A stretch of 64,000 nucleotides of DNA from Micromonospora costi (GTDB taxonomy: Bacteria > Actinomycetota > Actinomycetes > Mycobacteriales > Micromonosporaceae): assembly GCF_003626655.1 (NCBI RefSeq), contig NZ_RBAN01000001.1, forward strand, positions 2,170,001 through 2,234,000. The letters run 5' to 3'. A program made the translations under genes and the position numbers. The notes under the pieces were generated by a model that ran no database searches, was not told the origin of the DNA, and worked only from the letters and a program-made list of their open reading frames with translations. Positions 17,616 to 26,608 of this stretch are shown in pieces. The first letter of the stretch is position 1; each line of letters opens with the position of its first letter.

Positions 17616-18707
17616 TCAGGCCGGCCAGGCGCCGCTGCTGAGGAACCGGTCGATGGTGGCCAGGTGCGGGGTGAGGTTCAAACCCTGCGCGGCCACCCAG
17701 TCGTCGGCGTAGTACGTGTCGGCGTACCGATCGCCGGCGTCGCAGATGAGGGTGACCACCGAGCCCGTCCGGCCCTCGGCGATCATCTCGGCGATGAGCC
17801 CGAAGGCGCCCCACAGGTTGGTGCCGGTCGAGCCGCCCAGCCGGCGGCCGAGCAGCGCCGAGCCGGCCCGCATGGCGGCCAGCGAGGCGGCGTCCGGCAC
17901 CTGCACCATCCGGTCGACGACCGAGGGCAGGAAGGACGGCTCCACGGCCGGCCGGCCGATCCCCTCGATCCGGGAGCCCTTGCCCGTGCGGATCGACCAG
18001 TCGGCGGCCACCCAGGCGGGGTAGAACGCCGAGTTGTCCGGGTCGACCACGCACAGCTTCGTGGGCAGCCGGCGGTAGCGGGCGTAGCGGCCGACGGTCG
18101 CGCCCGTGCCGCCGGTGCCCGCGCCCACGACGATCCAGGCGGGGACGGCGTGCCGTTCCCGGGCGAGCTGGGAGTAGATCGACTCGGCGATGTTGTTGTT
18201 GCCCCGCCAGTCGGTGGCCCGCTCGGCGTAGGTGAACTGGTCCATGAAGTGCCCGCCGAGGTCGGCCGCGAGCCGCTGGGCCTCGGCGCACACCCGCGCC
18301 GGGTCGTCGACGAGGTGGCAGCGCCCGCCCTGGAACTCGATCTGGACGATCTTCTCGGCCGAGGTCGAGGCCGGCATCACCGCGATGAACGGCAGCCGCA
18401 ACATCCGCGCGAAGTACGCCTCGGAGACCGCCGTCGACCCCGAGGACGCCTCGACGATCGTGGTCCGGGGCCCGATCCAGCCGTTGCAGAGCCCGTAGAG
18501 GAACAGCGAGCGGGCGAGCCGGTGCTTCAGCGAACCGGTCGGGTGCACCGACTCGTCCTTCAGGTAGAGGTCGATCCCCCACTCCACGGGCAGCGGGAAC
18601 GGCAGCAGGTGGGTGTCGGCCGAGCGGTTCGCGTCGGCCTCCACGGCCGCGATCGCCTCGGTCACCCACGTGCGGCTGGCCTCGTCGCCCCGGTCGAGGT
18701 GGGTCAC
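17616..18707 (-). CDS. cds1: PLP-dependent cysteine desulfhydrase (Cds1-type)
   Basis: A 363-residue enzyme of the cysteine synthase fold. The PLP lysine is K61 in HPTGSLKHR, followed by [16 protein letters not shown] and the phosphate-binding loop [18 protein letters not shown]. The N-terminal '[11 protein letters not shown]' and C-terminal '[13 protein letters not shown]' patterns are those of the Cds1 group, which degrades cysteine to sulfide, pyruvate and ammonia. Ordinary cysteine synthase is the less likely alternative. The GTG start has TACGTT 6 bp upstream, the leaderless pattern, so it may have its own promoter despite the SDR gene 22 bp upstream. Confidence 0.82.
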   Translation of the reverse strand: MTHLDRGDEASRTWVTEAIAAVEADANRSADTHLLPFPLPVEWGIDLYLKDESVHPTGSLKHRLARSLFLYGLCNGWIGPRTTIVEASSGSTAVSEAYFARMLRLPFIAVMPASTSAEKIVQIEFQGGRCHLVDDPARVCAEAQRLAADLGGHFMDQFTYAERATDWRGNNNIAESIYSQLARERHAVPAWIVVGAGTGGTGATVGRYARYRRLPTKLCVVDPDNSAFYPAWVAADWSIRTGKGSRIEGIGRPAVEPSFLPSVVDRMVQVPDAASLAAMRAGSALLGRRLGGSTGTNLWGAFGLIAEMIAEGRTGSVVTLICDAGDRYADTYYADDWVAAQGLNLTPHLATIDRFLSSGAWPA

Positions 18708-18729
18708 GCCGGAAACGTAGCAGGCCAGG

Positions 18730-19560
18730 TCACGGTCCGTCCGCCCCCGCGCGGCGGCGCTGCCGGCGCTGGCCGGCCCGGCCCACGGCCCGTACGACGG
18801 GGGTCAGCCCCAGGGCGAGCCGGGGTGCCGCGTCCAGCAGCCGCACCTGGACACCCCGCCATCGTGGCAGGGTCACCACCGGGCGGGGCCGTCGGGCCAG
18901 CCGGACCGCCCGGGCCGCCACCCGCTCCGGGGCGAGCATCGCGCCCGTGAACGAGGCCAGCGCGCCCGGGTCGTCCAGCCGGTCGTGCAGCATGGGCGTC
19001 CAGATGCCGTCGGGGCAGAGGCACGAGACGTGGACGTCGCGGTGCCCGGCCATGCGCAGGTCGGCGAGGGTGCCGAGGCTGAACGCGAGCAGGGCGTGCT
19101 TGCTGGCCGCGTAGACCGTCTCGCCGGGCGGGGCCACCAGCCCGGCGAGCGACACCACGTTGAGGACGTGCCCGCGCCCCTGGGCCCGCATCACGGCGAG
19201 CGCGGCGAGGGTGCCGTTCATGGCGCCGTACGCGTTGACGTCGAACATCCGGCGCCGGGTCGGCGCGTCCTGCTCCCAGGCCGGGCCGGTGACCAGGATC
19301 CCGGCGTTGTTCACCCAGAGACCGAGGCCCCCGGACCGCTCCGCGGCCTCCGCCGCCACGGCGGCGCAGCCCGCCTCGTCGCGCACGTCCAGCGGGCGGG
19401 ACCAGCCGCCCAGCGGGGCGGCCGCGGCGGCCACCCCGGCCGCGTCGAGGTCGGTGAGCAGGACCGGCCAGCCGTCGGCGTGCAGCGCCGCGGCGATGGC
19501 GCGGCCCAGCCCGCCGGCAGCACCGGTCACCACGGCCGCGCCGGGCGCTGGTGAGATCAC
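18730..19560 (-). CDS. Short-chain dehydrogenase/reductase
   Basis: A 276-residue SDR. The NAD(P) motif is TGAAGGLG (12-19), then NNAG near 84-87, a Ser near 137, and the catalytic Y150-x3-K154 (YAASK). An extra Arg-rich C-terminal stretch follows the domain. The GTG at 19560 was chosen because TACCTT lies exactly 6 bp upstream; the longer frame would run into palindrome A. The substrate is unknown. Lipid or steroid alcohols are common for this subgroup, but nothing here shows it. Confidence 0.84.
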   Translation of the reverse strand: MISPAPGAAVVTGAAGGLGRAIAAALHADGWPVLLTDLDAAGVAAAAAPLGGWSRPLDVRDEAGCAAVAAEAAERSGGLGLWVNNAGILVTGPAWEQDAPTRRRMFDVNAYGAMNGTLAALAVMRAQGRGHVLNVVSLAGLVAPPGETVYAASKHALLAFSLGTLADLRMAGHRDVHVSCLCPDGIWTPMLHDRLDDPGALASFTGAMLAPERVAARAVRLARRPRPVVTLPRWRGVQVRLLDAAPRLALGLTPVVRAVGRAGQRRQRRRAGADGP

Positions 19561-19646
19561 CGGCGCAAGGTACCGCCGCTGGCGCCGGCCACGCCAGAGC
19601 CGGCCGGCGCCAGCGAGGTCGGGCGGACGGCGAGGTCGGGCGGCCG

Positions 19647-19723
19647 TGATCGACTCCGTTTCGCCGATGTGGCGGGGTCCCGCGGCGGTGGACACCGCCA
19701 CATCGCCGATGTGGTGTCGATCA
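19647..19723. repeat. Long intergenic inverted repeat (palindrome A)
   Basis: Two 34-base arms (19647-19680 and 19690-19723), both starting TGATCGAC on their outer edge, pair with six mismatches around a 9-base loop. The right arm, read inward, has the motif TGATCGACACCACATCGGCG, closely similar to palindrome B at 43.1 kb. It sits between the Lrp regulator and the SDR gene. Confidence 0.85.
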
Positions 19724-19770
19724 AGCGCCCACGCCGGCCACGCCAGGCCGGCCGGGCGCGGCGGACCCGG

Positions 19771-20229
19771 TCAGACCTGCGGCGTCGGCAGCGGCTGCGG
19801 CCGGTTCTCCCACTTCGTGGAGAGCGCGATCCCGGTACGCGTGGACGCCACGCCGGGCGTCCGGTTCAGCCGTACGATGAGCTGCTCCAGTTCCGCGATC
19901 GTGCCGACCCGGGCCTTGAGCAGGAACGACTCGACCCCGGCCATGAAGTAGCACGACTCGATCTCGGGCATGGCCCGGAACGCGGCCAGGACGTCGTCGG
20001 TGTCGGCGCCGGAGTCCTCGACGATGCCGATCAGGGCGGTCACGCCCAGCCCGACCGCCTCCGGCGCCACGTCGGCCCGGTAGCCCCGCAGCACACCGCC
20101 GGCCTCCAGCTTCCCGACCCGCTCGTGCACGGCGGGGGCGGAGAGGCCCACCTGCCGGGCGAGTTCGGCGTAGGAGAGGCGGGCGTTGCTGCGCAGCAGC
20201 TCCACGAGGCTCAGGTCGATGGCGTCCAC
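19771..20229 (-). CDS. Lrp/AsnC family transcriptional regulator
   Basis: A 152-residue protein with an N-terminal AsnC helix-turn-helix (residues 4-60, ARLSYAELARQVGLSAPAV) and a C-terminal ligand-binding RAM domain (about 65-140). The GTG at 20229 gives the standard MDAIDLSLVELL start. Members bind amino acids and control amino-acid genes. The adjacent Cds1-type gene on the same strand makes cysteine metabolism a plausible but unproven target. Confidence 0.9.
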   Translation of the reverse strand: MDAIDLSLVELLRSNARLSYAELARQVGLSAPAVHERVGKLEAGGVLRGYRADVAPEAVGLGVTALIGIVEDSGADTDDVLAAFRAMPEIESCYFMAGVESFLLKARVGTIAELEQLIVRLNRTPGVASTRTGIALSTKWENRPQPLPTPQV

Positions 20230-20498
20230 GGAAAGTAGACCCTAGCCCCTTGGGCGTAACGCCCGGACTCCGGCATCCGTTGCACATGACAGCAGGTGAC
20301 AGTTCGCGTACGGAGAGTCAAGGGAGTGCGACGCCGGTACCATTGACTAACTTCCCACTCAGTGCGTTTTTCGCGTTTGGCGGACAGGCCAGGTCGCTGG
20401 TGCTGTAATTGCCATACGTCCCTCATGACGGCTCTGGGCTCGCACCGGCCGGGGGCAGTGTGTTCAGCCGGGGGCTTCGTCGACGCGAGGAGGGGGCT
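20230..20498. promoter_or_regulatory. Divergent promoter region of the Lrp regulator and bldC
   Basis: This 269-bp region has a somewhat lower GC content around 20330-20420. It contains a small GGGCG-TAA-CGCCC hairpin at about 20249-20261 near the Lrp gene. No promoter hexamers can be assigned with confidence. The strong GAGGAGGGGG ribosome site of bldC lies at its right end. Confidence 0.45.
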
Positions 20499-20765
20499 GT
20501 GGACACTGGAGATCGCCTGCTGACACCGGGTGAGGTCGCCGCGCTGTTTCGGGTTGACCCGAAGACTGTGACGAGATGGGCGGCGGCGGGTCGGATCGGC
20601 AGCATCCGGACTCCAGGAGGGCATCGCCGGTTTCGGGAATCCGAGGTGCGAGCCCTGCTTGAGGGGGAGGGCATGCTGGACGAGACCGACGACATGGGAA
20701 GGTCACGAAACGCCGGTCCGGCCGCCTCGACCGGCCCCGGTCCGGCCAACGCCGGCATGTACTGA
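20499..20765 (+). CDS. bldC: BldC developmental transcriptional regulator
   Basis: An 88-residue MerR-type winged-helix protein. The GTG at 20499 with GAGGAGGGGG just upstream gives the exact BldC start MDTGDRLLTPGEVAALFRVD and the HTH/wing residues VTRWAAAGRIGSIRTPGGHR. In Streptomyces, BldC binds DNA as head-to-tail oligomers and holds back premature development. After about residue 62 the protein has a 25-residue Gly/Pro/Ala-rich extension not found in the short 68-residue Streptomyces form as I recall it. Confidence 0.95.
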   Translation: MDTGDRLLTPGEVAALFRVDPKTVTRWAAAGRIGSIRTPGGHRRFRESEVRALLEGEGMLDETDDMGRSRNAGPAASTGPGPANAGMY

Positions 20766-20822
20766 ACGTCGCCAGCGCGGGCCGGGCGGAGCCGTCCGGT
20801 CCGCGTCCCGGGACCACGACCG

Positions 20823-21452
20823 TCAGGCCCGGCCGGTGCCGAGTTCGCCCGACCAGCGCCGGAACAGGGTGTGCGGCACACCGAGAGCGTCCAGCACCTT
20901 GCCCGCCACGAAGTCGACCAGCTGCTGCGCGGTGGCCGACGCTCCCGCGCCGTAGAAGCCGGGACTGGCCGGCAGGACGACCGCACCGGCGTCGTGCAAC
21001 GCGATGAGGTGCTCCAGGTGGCTACGGGTCACCGGGGTCTCCCGGGGGACCACCACCACCGGTCGCCGCTCCTTGAGGTTGACCTCGGCGGCCCGTTGCA
21101 GCAGGTCCTTGGAGAGGCCGATCGCGATGCCGGCGCAGGCCGCCGTGCTCGCGGGCACGACGGCCATCCCGCGGGCCCGGTACGAACCGCTGCTCGGCCC
21201 GGCCGCCAGGTCACCGGCCGGCCAGTGCCGGACGTCGGCGCCGGCCAGGTCACGGCCGAGCCATCCGGCGAGGTCCTCCGCCCAGTGCGCGTCCCGGAAC
21301 GGGCGGCCGGTCTCGTCGAGCAGGGTGAGCCGGGCGGCCCGGGAGACCACGAGGTCCACCGGCTCACCGGCGTCGAGCAGTCCCCGTACGACGGCGGCCG
21401 CGTACGGCGTGCCGGACGCGCCGGAGACCCCGACCACCCACGGTTCGCGCAT
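20823..21452 (-). CDS. ubiX: UbiX-type flavin prenyltransferase
   Basis: A 209-residue flavoprotein with the family motifs VVGVSGASGTPYA, the SxxSYRARG-like GPSSGSYRARGM and PVVVVPRETP. It should attach a dimethylallyl group to FMN, making the prenylated flavin used by UbiD decarboxylases. It is the last gene of the mqnL-mqnP-ubiX run, 16 bp after mqnP, so it very likely supplies MqnL. The ATG at 21452 has GGGAGG 8 bp upstream. Confidence 0.92.
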   Translation of the reverse strand: MREPWVVGVSGASGTPYAAAVVRGLLDAGEPVDLVVSRAARLTLLDETGRPFRDAHWAEDLAGWLGRDLAGADVRHWPAGDLAAGPSSGSYRARGMAVVPASTAACAGIAIGLSKDLLQRAAEVNLKERRPVVVVPRETPVTRSHLEHLIALHDAGAVVLPASPGFYGAGASATAQQLVDFVAGKVLDALGVPHTLFRRWSGELGTGRA

Positions 21453-21468
21453 GCGTGCAGCCTCCCGG

Positions 21469-22380
21469 TCAGGCCCTCAGGCCGAGCCGGATCACCAGGT
21501 CGAGCAGCGCGAACGCGAACAGCGCGATGCCGACGAACCCGTTGGCGGTGAAGAACGCCCGGTTGACCTTGCTGAGGTCGGTCGGGCTCACCACCACGTG
21601 CTGGTACGCGAAGGCGACCGCGGTCAGCACGAGGCCGATCCACCACAGCCAACCGAAGCCGACCAACGCGCCGAACCACAGGAAGAGACCGAACGTCACC
21701 ACGTGCGCCACGGTCGAGGCGTGCAGCGCGAAGCGTGCGCCGTACCGGGCCGGGACGCTGTGCACCCCGATCTGCCGGTCGATCTCGATGTCCTGGCAGG
21801 CGTAGATCAGGTCGAAGCCGCCGATCCAGAGGCCGACGGCCGCGCCGAGCAGCCAGGCCGGACCGGATCCGGCGAAGGTGCCGGTGACCGCGAGCCACGC
21901 GCCGACCGGCCCGACCGCCTGGGCGATCCCCAGGATGGCGTGCGGCCAGTTGGTGAACCGCTTGCCGTAGGGGTAGACGACCAGCGGCACCACGGCGAGC
22001 GGTGCGAGCGCCAGGCAGAGCGGGTTGAGCAGCGCGGCGGCGGCCAGGAAGACCACCACCGCGACCACCGCGCCGGTCCAGGCCGTCCGCACGCTGACCG
22101 CCCCGGTGACCAGCTCACGCCGGGCCGTACGCGGGTTCCGCGCGTCGATCCGCCGGTCGAGGATCCGGTTGGCGGCCATCGCGAACGTCCGCGCCCCGAC
22201 CATCGCGATCGTGATCAGCAGCAGGTCGAGCCAGCGCACGTGGCCGCCGTTCACCTGCATCGCGGTGAGCGCCGAGAGGTACGCGAAGGGCAGCGCGAAC
22301 ACCGAGTGTTCGATGGTGACCAGCCGGAGGAACGACTTCACCCGGCCCGGGCGTTCCGCCGGCGCGTCGAGAACCGCCAT
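21469..22380 (-). CDS. mqnP: UbiA-type prenyltransferase of the futalosine menaquinone pathway
   Basis: A 303-residue membrane protein with about eight helices. The two Asp-rich prenyl-diphosphate motifs of the UbiA family are NRILDRRIDARN and CQDIEIDRQIG. It should transfer a polyprenyl chain to the naphthoate ring after the futalosine steps. The assignment to MqnP rather than UbiA or MenA comes from its position between mqnL and ubiX. Start and mqnL stop overlap as TGATG. Confidence 0.9.
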   Translation of the reverse strand: MAVLDAPAERPGRVKSFLRLVTIEHSVFALPFAYLSALTAMQVNGGHVRWLDLLLITIAMVGARTFAMAANRILDRRIDARNPRTARRELVTGAVSVRTAWTGAVVAVVVFLAAAALLNPLCLALAPLAVVPLVVYPYGKRFTNWPHAILGIAQAVGPVGAWLAVTGTFAGSGPAWLLGAAVGLWIGGFDLIYACQDIEIDRQIGVHSVPARYGARFALHASTVAHVVTFGLFLWFGALVGFGWLWWIGLVLTAVAFAYQHVVVSPTDLSKVNRAFFTANGFVGIALFAFALLDLVIRLGLRA

Positions 22381-23840
22381 CAGATCCCGTACTCCTTCCA
22401 GCGTTTGTCGACCAGCGAGACCACCTCGGGCGACATCCGCATCTCCTCCGGCCAGCCCCGGGTGTAGCCCTCCTCGGGCAGCTTGCGGGTCGCGTCGATG
22501 CCCGCCTTGCCGCCCCAGAACTGCTGGTACGACGAGTGGTCGAGGTGGTCCACCGGCCCCTCGGTGAGGAGCAGGTCCCGGGCGTAGTCGACGTTGCCGA
22601 AGGCCCGGAAGGCCACCTCGTTGTAGTCGTGCACGTCGCAGTCCTCGTCGACGATCACGATGAGCTTGGTGAGCGACATGAGGTGCGCGCCCCAGATCGC
22701 GTTCATCACCTTCTGGGCGTGCTTCGGGTAGCGCTTGCGGATCGACACGATGGCGCAGTTGTGGAAGACACCGGCGGCGGGCAGGTCGTAGTCGACGATG
22801 TCGGGGATGAGCAGCTTGAGCAGCGGCTGGAAGATCCGCTCGGTGGCCTTGCCGAGGCCGTGGTCCTCCTGCGGGGGCTTGGAGGTGACGATCGAGTGGT
22901 ACACCGGCTCGCGCTGCATGGTCATCGTCTCGACGTGCAGCACCGGGAACGGCTCGACCGGGGTGTAGAAGCCGGTGTGGTCGCCGAACGGCCCCTCCGG
23001 CATGCGCTCGCCCGGCTCCAGGTAGCCCTCCAGCACCACTTGGGCGTGCGCCGGCACCTGCAACGGCACGGTGAGGCAGTCGACCATCTCGACGCGCTCG
23101 CCGCGTAGGAACCCCGCGAACAGGTACTCGTCGATGTCGCTGGGCAGCGGCGCGGAGGCCGCGTACGACACGACCGGGTCGCAGCCGATGGCCACGGCGA
23201 CCGGTAGCCGCTGGCCGAGCCGCTCGGCCACGGCGTGGTGGGCCGTGGAGTCCTTGTGGATCTGCCAGTGCATGCCGAGGGTGTTGTGCGAGTGCTGCTG
23301 GAGCCGGTAGAGGCCGAGGTTGCGCTTGCCGGTCTCCGGGTGCTTGGTGTGGGTCAGCCCGAAGTTGTGGAAGATCCCACCGTCGCCGGGCCAGACCTGG
23401 AGGCCGGGCAGCCGGTTCAGGTCGACGTCGTCGCCGCGGTAGACCACCTGCTGGCAGGGCGCGGTCTTGACCTTGCGCGGCGGCAGTGACTTGAGCTGCA
23501 TGACCTTGCCGAGCCCCTCGCGGATGCCGGACCAGCCGACCGGCAGCTCCGGCTTGATCAGCTCACCGATGCGGGCGCCGACCTCGTCGAGCGACTCGAC
23601 GCCGAGCGCCATGGCCATCCGCTTCTCGGTGCCGAAGAGGTTGATGGCGACCGGCATCTCACCCCGGGTCGGGCGCTCGAAGAGCAGCGCGGGGCCGTCC
23701 GCGCGGACCGTCCGGGAGACGACCTCGCTGATCTCCAGGGTGGGGTCGACCGGCACGGTCACCCGCCGCAGTTCGCCCGCGCGCTCGAGCGCCGCGAGGA
23801 AGTCCTTGAGATCGGTGTACGGGAAGCCGTGAGCCGCCAT
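22380..23840 (-). CDS. mqnL: UbiD-family menaquinone biosynthesis decarboxylase
   Basis: The ATG at 23840, close behind a GGGAG site, gives a 486-residue protein starting MAAHGFPYTDLKDFL, the usual UbiD start; the longer frame is rejected. Motifs include NLFGTEKRMAMALG, GDDVDLNRLPGLQVWPGDGG and GPFGDHTGFYTP (prenyl-FMN and metal site, with the EPGERMPEG acid). It should decarboxylate the naphthoate intermediate in the late futalosine pathway. It is the first gene of an operon with mqnP and ubiX. Confidence 0.92.
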   Translation of the reverse strand: MAAHGFPYTDLKDFLAALERAGELRRVTVPVDPTLEISEVVSRTVRADGPALLFERPTRGEMPVAINLFGTEKRMAMALGVESLDEVGARIGELIKPELPVGWSGIREGLGKVMQLKSLPPRKVKTAPCQQVVYRGDDVDLNRLPGLQVWPGDGGIFHNFGLTHTKHPETGKRNLGLYRLQQHSHNTLGMHWQIHKDSTAHHAVAERLGQRLPVAVAIGCDPVVSYAASAPLPSDIDEYLFAGFLRGERVEMVDCLTVPLQVPAHAQVVLEGYLEPGERMPEGPFGDHTGFYTPVEPFPVLHVETMTMQREPVYHSIVTSKPPQEDHGLGKATERIFQPLLKLLIPDIVDYDLPAAGVFHNCAIVSIRKRYPKHAQKVMNAIWGAHLMSLTKLIVIVDEDCDVHDYNEVAFRAFGNVDYARDLLLTEGPVDHLDHSSYQQFWGGKAGIDATRKLPEEGYTRGWPEEMRMSPEVVSLVDKRWKEYGI

Positions 23841-23995
23841 GCCCGCCAGTCTCCCGCACCCGCACCCCGCCCGCCCCAGCCGGGTCGGGTGATGTCGCCG
23901 GCCACTGTGCGTTCCGCCACACGTCCCCGCCATGGGGGCGGGTCTGTCGGTGCTCGCGGGCAGCATGCGGAGACCCCGAGCGAAGGAGATTCCGG

Positions 23996-24814
23996 ATGCC
24001 CCGCCGTACGTCGGTGTCGTTGAACGTCGTCGAGCGGGGCGAGGGCCTCCCCGTGCTGGCGCTGCACGGCTGGACGCCGGACCACCGGCTCATGCTCGGG
24101 TGCCTCGAACCCGTGTTCGCCGGCCGCCCCGGCTACCGCCGCCTCTACCCGGACCTGCCCGGCATGGGCGCGTCGCCGGCCCCGCCGGAGATCGCCAGCT
24201 CGGACGACGTGCTCGCCACGGTCCAGGATCTCGTGGACGACCTCCTCGGCGACGCGCCGTTCCTGCTCGTCGGCGAGTCGTACGGCGGCTACCTCGCGCG
24301 CGCTCTGGCCCGGTCGCGGCCCACGCAGGTGCGCGGGCTGGCGCTGATCTGCCCCATCGGCACGGCCGTGGAGAACGCGGACCGGCGGGTGCCGCCGCCG
24401 GAGGTGCTGCGGCCTGATCCGGGGCTGCTCGCGTCGACCGACGCCCGCACCGCCGCCGAGTTCGCCGAGATCGCCGTCGTGCAGACCCCGGAGACGCTGC
24501 GCCGGTTCCGCGAGGAGATTTTGACCGGTCTCGACGTGGCGGACCGGGAGGCGATGGCCCGCATCCGGCGGCGGTGGACGCTGACCGAGGCCCCGGAGGA
24601 CGGCGCGCCGTTCCCGCGGCCGACCCTGATCCTCACCGGCCGGCAGGACAGCTCCACCGGCTACCTCGACCAGTTCGCGCTCCTGCCGCACTACCCGCGC
24701 GCGACGTTCGCGGTGCTCGACGTGGCCGGCCACAATCTCCAGATCGAGCAGCCCGGGCTGTTCGACGCGCTGGTAGGCGAGTGGCTGGACCGGGTCGCGG
24801 CCGAAGCCGGCTGA
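23996..24814 (+). CDS. Alpha/beta hydrolase
   Basis: A 272-residue soluble hydrolase. The oxyanion motif is LHGWTPDHR, the nucleophile elbow is GESYGG (Ser near residue 100), and the C-terminal His is in GHNLQIEQ (near 247). GAAGGAGA lies 7 bp before the ATG. The fold matches small esterases, lactonases and C-C hydrolases; the substrate is unknown. It is divergent from mqnL, without an obvious functional link. Confidence 0.88.
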   Translation: MPRRTSVSLNVVERGEGLPVLALHGWTPDHRLMLGCLEPVFAGRPGYRRLYPDLPGMGASPAPPEIASSDDVLATVQDLVDDLLGDAPFLLVGESYGGYLARALARSRPTQVRGLALICPIGTAVENADRRVPPPEVLRPDPGLLASTDARTAAEFAEIAVVQTPETLRRFREEILTGLDVADREAMARIRRRWTLTEAPEDGAPFPRPTLILTGRQDSSTGYLDQFALLPHYPRATFAVLDVAGHNLQIEQPGLFDALVGEWLDRVAAEAG

Positions 24815-24864
24815 CGGCGGCTACCGGGCGTGTGACGTTGCCGGCGGGCCGGGCGGGCGCGCGG

Positions 24865-25053
24865 TCAGCGACCGGCGGTGGCCGTGACGAAGGCCCGCCA
24901 CGCCTGCGGGGTGAAGGTCAGGACACCGCCGGCCGGGTCCTTCGAGTCCCGGACGTGGACCCGGCCGGGCAGGTTGTCGGCGACCTCGACGCAGGCACCA
25001 GCGTCGTTGCCGCTGCGGGTGGATTTGCGCCAGCGGGCGCCGGTCAGATCCAT
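24865..25053 (-). CDS. DUF397 domain protein
   Basis: A 62-residue protein with the family pattern: WRKSTRSGNDAGACVEVAD near the start and VRDSKDPAGGVLTFTPQAW in the middle. Its ATG overlaps the end of the XRE regulator gene by 10 bp, so the two are coupled. Such pairs (WhiJ-like regulator plus small DUF397 partner) are abundant in Streptomyces and relatives. The small protein is thought to modulate the regulator, and a toxin-antitoxin role has been suggested. Confidence 0.92.
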   Translation of the reverse strand: MDLTGARWRKSTRSGNDAGACVEVADNLPGRVHVRDSKDPAGGVLTFTPQAWRAFVTATAGR

Positions 25054-25850
25054 GGCTTCACGATCTCCTCGATCAGGCCGATCGACTGCTGCCGGGGCAG
25101 CGCGTCACTGCGCAGACTCTCCCACCTTCCGAGCAGCGTCGCCACCTCGTTGATGTCGTCCACGGCGGTGCCGCCGGTCTGGTTGTCGAGGAACCCGACC
25201 CAGCTGCCGTCGGCCGAGCGGCCGAGGATGAACGGGCCGAAGAGACCGGCGTGCAGCCCGACGCCCTGCGGCAGCACGTGCACGCTGATGTGCGGGCGCC
25301 GGGCGCACGCCACCAGGTGGCGGAGCTGGCCGGCCATCACCCCGGCGCAGCCCTCCGCGAAGCGGTGCAGCGCGGACTCGTCGATGACCGCGGTGAGCTG
25401 CGGCGGGTGTTCCCGGTCGAGGATCACCTGCCGTTCCAGCCGGGCGGACACCAGCTCCTCCACGCGCTCGGCGGTGAGCCCGAGGTCGAGCCGGAACACC
25501 GCCCGGGCGTAGTCGGCGGTCTGCAACAGGCCGGGGATCATCGTCGCGCCGAAACAGCGCAGTTGCGTGGCCGCCCGTTCCGCCTCCAGCCACGGCCGGA
25601 ACCAGACCGGCTCGCCCTCGCGCCGGCCCAGCTCGCGGAGCGAGACCAGCAGGCCGCCGGTGCCGAGCACCTCGTCGGCCCGGCTCAGGTAGGCGTGGTT
25701 GGGCACGACCTGCCCCAGCTCCACGGCCGACACCATCGAGGCCGAGTAGTGGGCCCGCTTGCCGTACTCCTCCTGGCTCAGCCCGGCCGCGAGCCGCGAC
25801 CGGCGGAGCTGGTCCCGGATCAGTTCCGCCGTGGATACCGGTGAGGTCAT
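25044..25850 (-). CDS. XRE-family regulator with DUF5753 (WhiJ-like)
   Basis: A 268-residue protein with an N-terminal helix-turn-helix (about 8-65, RLAAGLSQEEYGKRAHYSASMVSAVE) and a C-terminal DUF5753 domain from about 90 (ATMIPGLLQTADYARAVF; LHRFAEGCAGVMAGQLRHLV). It belongs to the WhiJ-like group of developmental regulators that pair with DUF397 proteins. The partner gene overlaps its 3' end. Its targets are unknown. Confidence 0.92.
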   Translation of the reverse strand: MTSPVSTAELIRDQLRRSRLAAGLSQEEYGKRAHYSASMVSAVELGQVVPNHAYLSRADEVLGTGGLLVSLRELGRREGEPVWFRPWLEAERAATQLRCFGATMIPGLLQTADYARAVFRLDLGLTAERVEELVSARLERQVILDREHPPQLTAVIDESALHRFAEGCAGVMAGQLRHLVACARRPHISVHVLPQGVGLHAGLFGPFILGRSADGSWVGFLDNQTGGTAVDDINEVATLLGRWESLRSDALPRQQSIGLIEEIVKPWI

Positions 25851-25931
25851 CCGTGCCCGCCCTCCGCGTCCCGCGCCGGCCGCCCGTCGCGGCCGGCCCA
25901 GGTCGGACGGTAGCGGTACGGCGACCGTGCG

Positions 25932-26504
25932 TCAGTCCCGCGACACGCCGTGGCCCGCCGGCTCCCAGGCGTACGGCGCCAGCGGCGGGTCGAGCGGCGC
26001 GTCGACGAGCCGGTTGGCGAAGGTGGAGATGGTGTACGTCCCGACGCCGAGCACCACGTCCAGGGCGTGCCGGGGCTGGTAGCCGGCGGCCAGGAACGCG
26101 GCCAGGTCGTCGTCCGGGACGGCGCCCCGCCGGTCGAGCACGGCGAGCGTGAAGCGTCGCAGCGCCTCCAGCCGGTCGTCAGGCAGGGGCGTGCCGGCAC
26201 GCAACGCCGCGATCAGGTCGGGGGCGGCCTCGCGCCGGGTCAGGGTCGCGGTGTGCATGGCGACGCAGAGGTGGCACTCGTTGCGGGTGGCGACGGTCAG
26301 CACGACGACCTCGCGCTCGACCGGGTCGAGCCCGCAGTTCTCGAAGATGCCGTTGACGGTGAGGAACCCCTTGAGCAGCTCCGGGGACTCGGCCAGGAGG
26401 CCGACGGCGGCGGGCAGGTGACCGAGCGTGCGGCGCACCCCCTCGATGGTGGGCCGGGCGGCGGCGGGGGCGGTGTCGGCGGTGTGGGGTGTGAAGACGG
26501 GCAC
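25932..26504 (-). CDS. Carboxymuconolactone decarboxylase/AhpD-like protein
   Basis: The GTG at 26504 is preceded by AAAGGG at about 7 bp; the longer frame crosses the MarR operators and is rejected. The 190-residue product has the AhpD-type redox motif ECHLCVAMH (Glu, Cys-x2-Cys, His) near residue 75, as in peroxidase-related CMD proteins. It probably helps reduce peroxides or organic oxidants. The divergent MarR gene and the operators between them suggest induction by an oxidant or phenolic compound. Confidence 0.87.
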   Translation of the reverse strand: MPVFTPHTADTAPAAARPTIEGVRRTLGHLPAAVGLLAESPELLKGFLTVNGIFENCGLDPVEREVVVLTVATRNECHLCVAMHTATLTRREAAPDLIAALRAGTPLPDDRLEALRRFTLAVLDRRGAVPDDDLAAFLAAGYQPRHALDVVLGVGTYTISTFANRLVDAPLDPPLAPYAWEPAGHGVSRD

Positions 26505-26567
26505 GGAGAAGCCCTTTCGGTCGGAGGGTGCGCCGGGACTGGTTCGGCATCGACGCTGGCGTACGAT

Positions 26568-26605
26568 CGTCAACGTGGTTGACGAAATAGTAAACGCGGT
26601 TGTCG
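26568..26605 (+). promoter_or_regulatory. Paired MarR-type operator in the divergent promoter
   Basis: A perfect dyad CGTCAAC-GTG-GTTGACG (26568-26584) is followed 21 bp further by a related sequence, GTAAAC-GCG-GTTGTC (26590-26604). Two sites about two helical turns apart, just before the MarR start and in front of the AhpD-like gene, fit binding by the adjacent regulator. Confidence 0.72.
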
Positions 26606-26608
26606 AAG

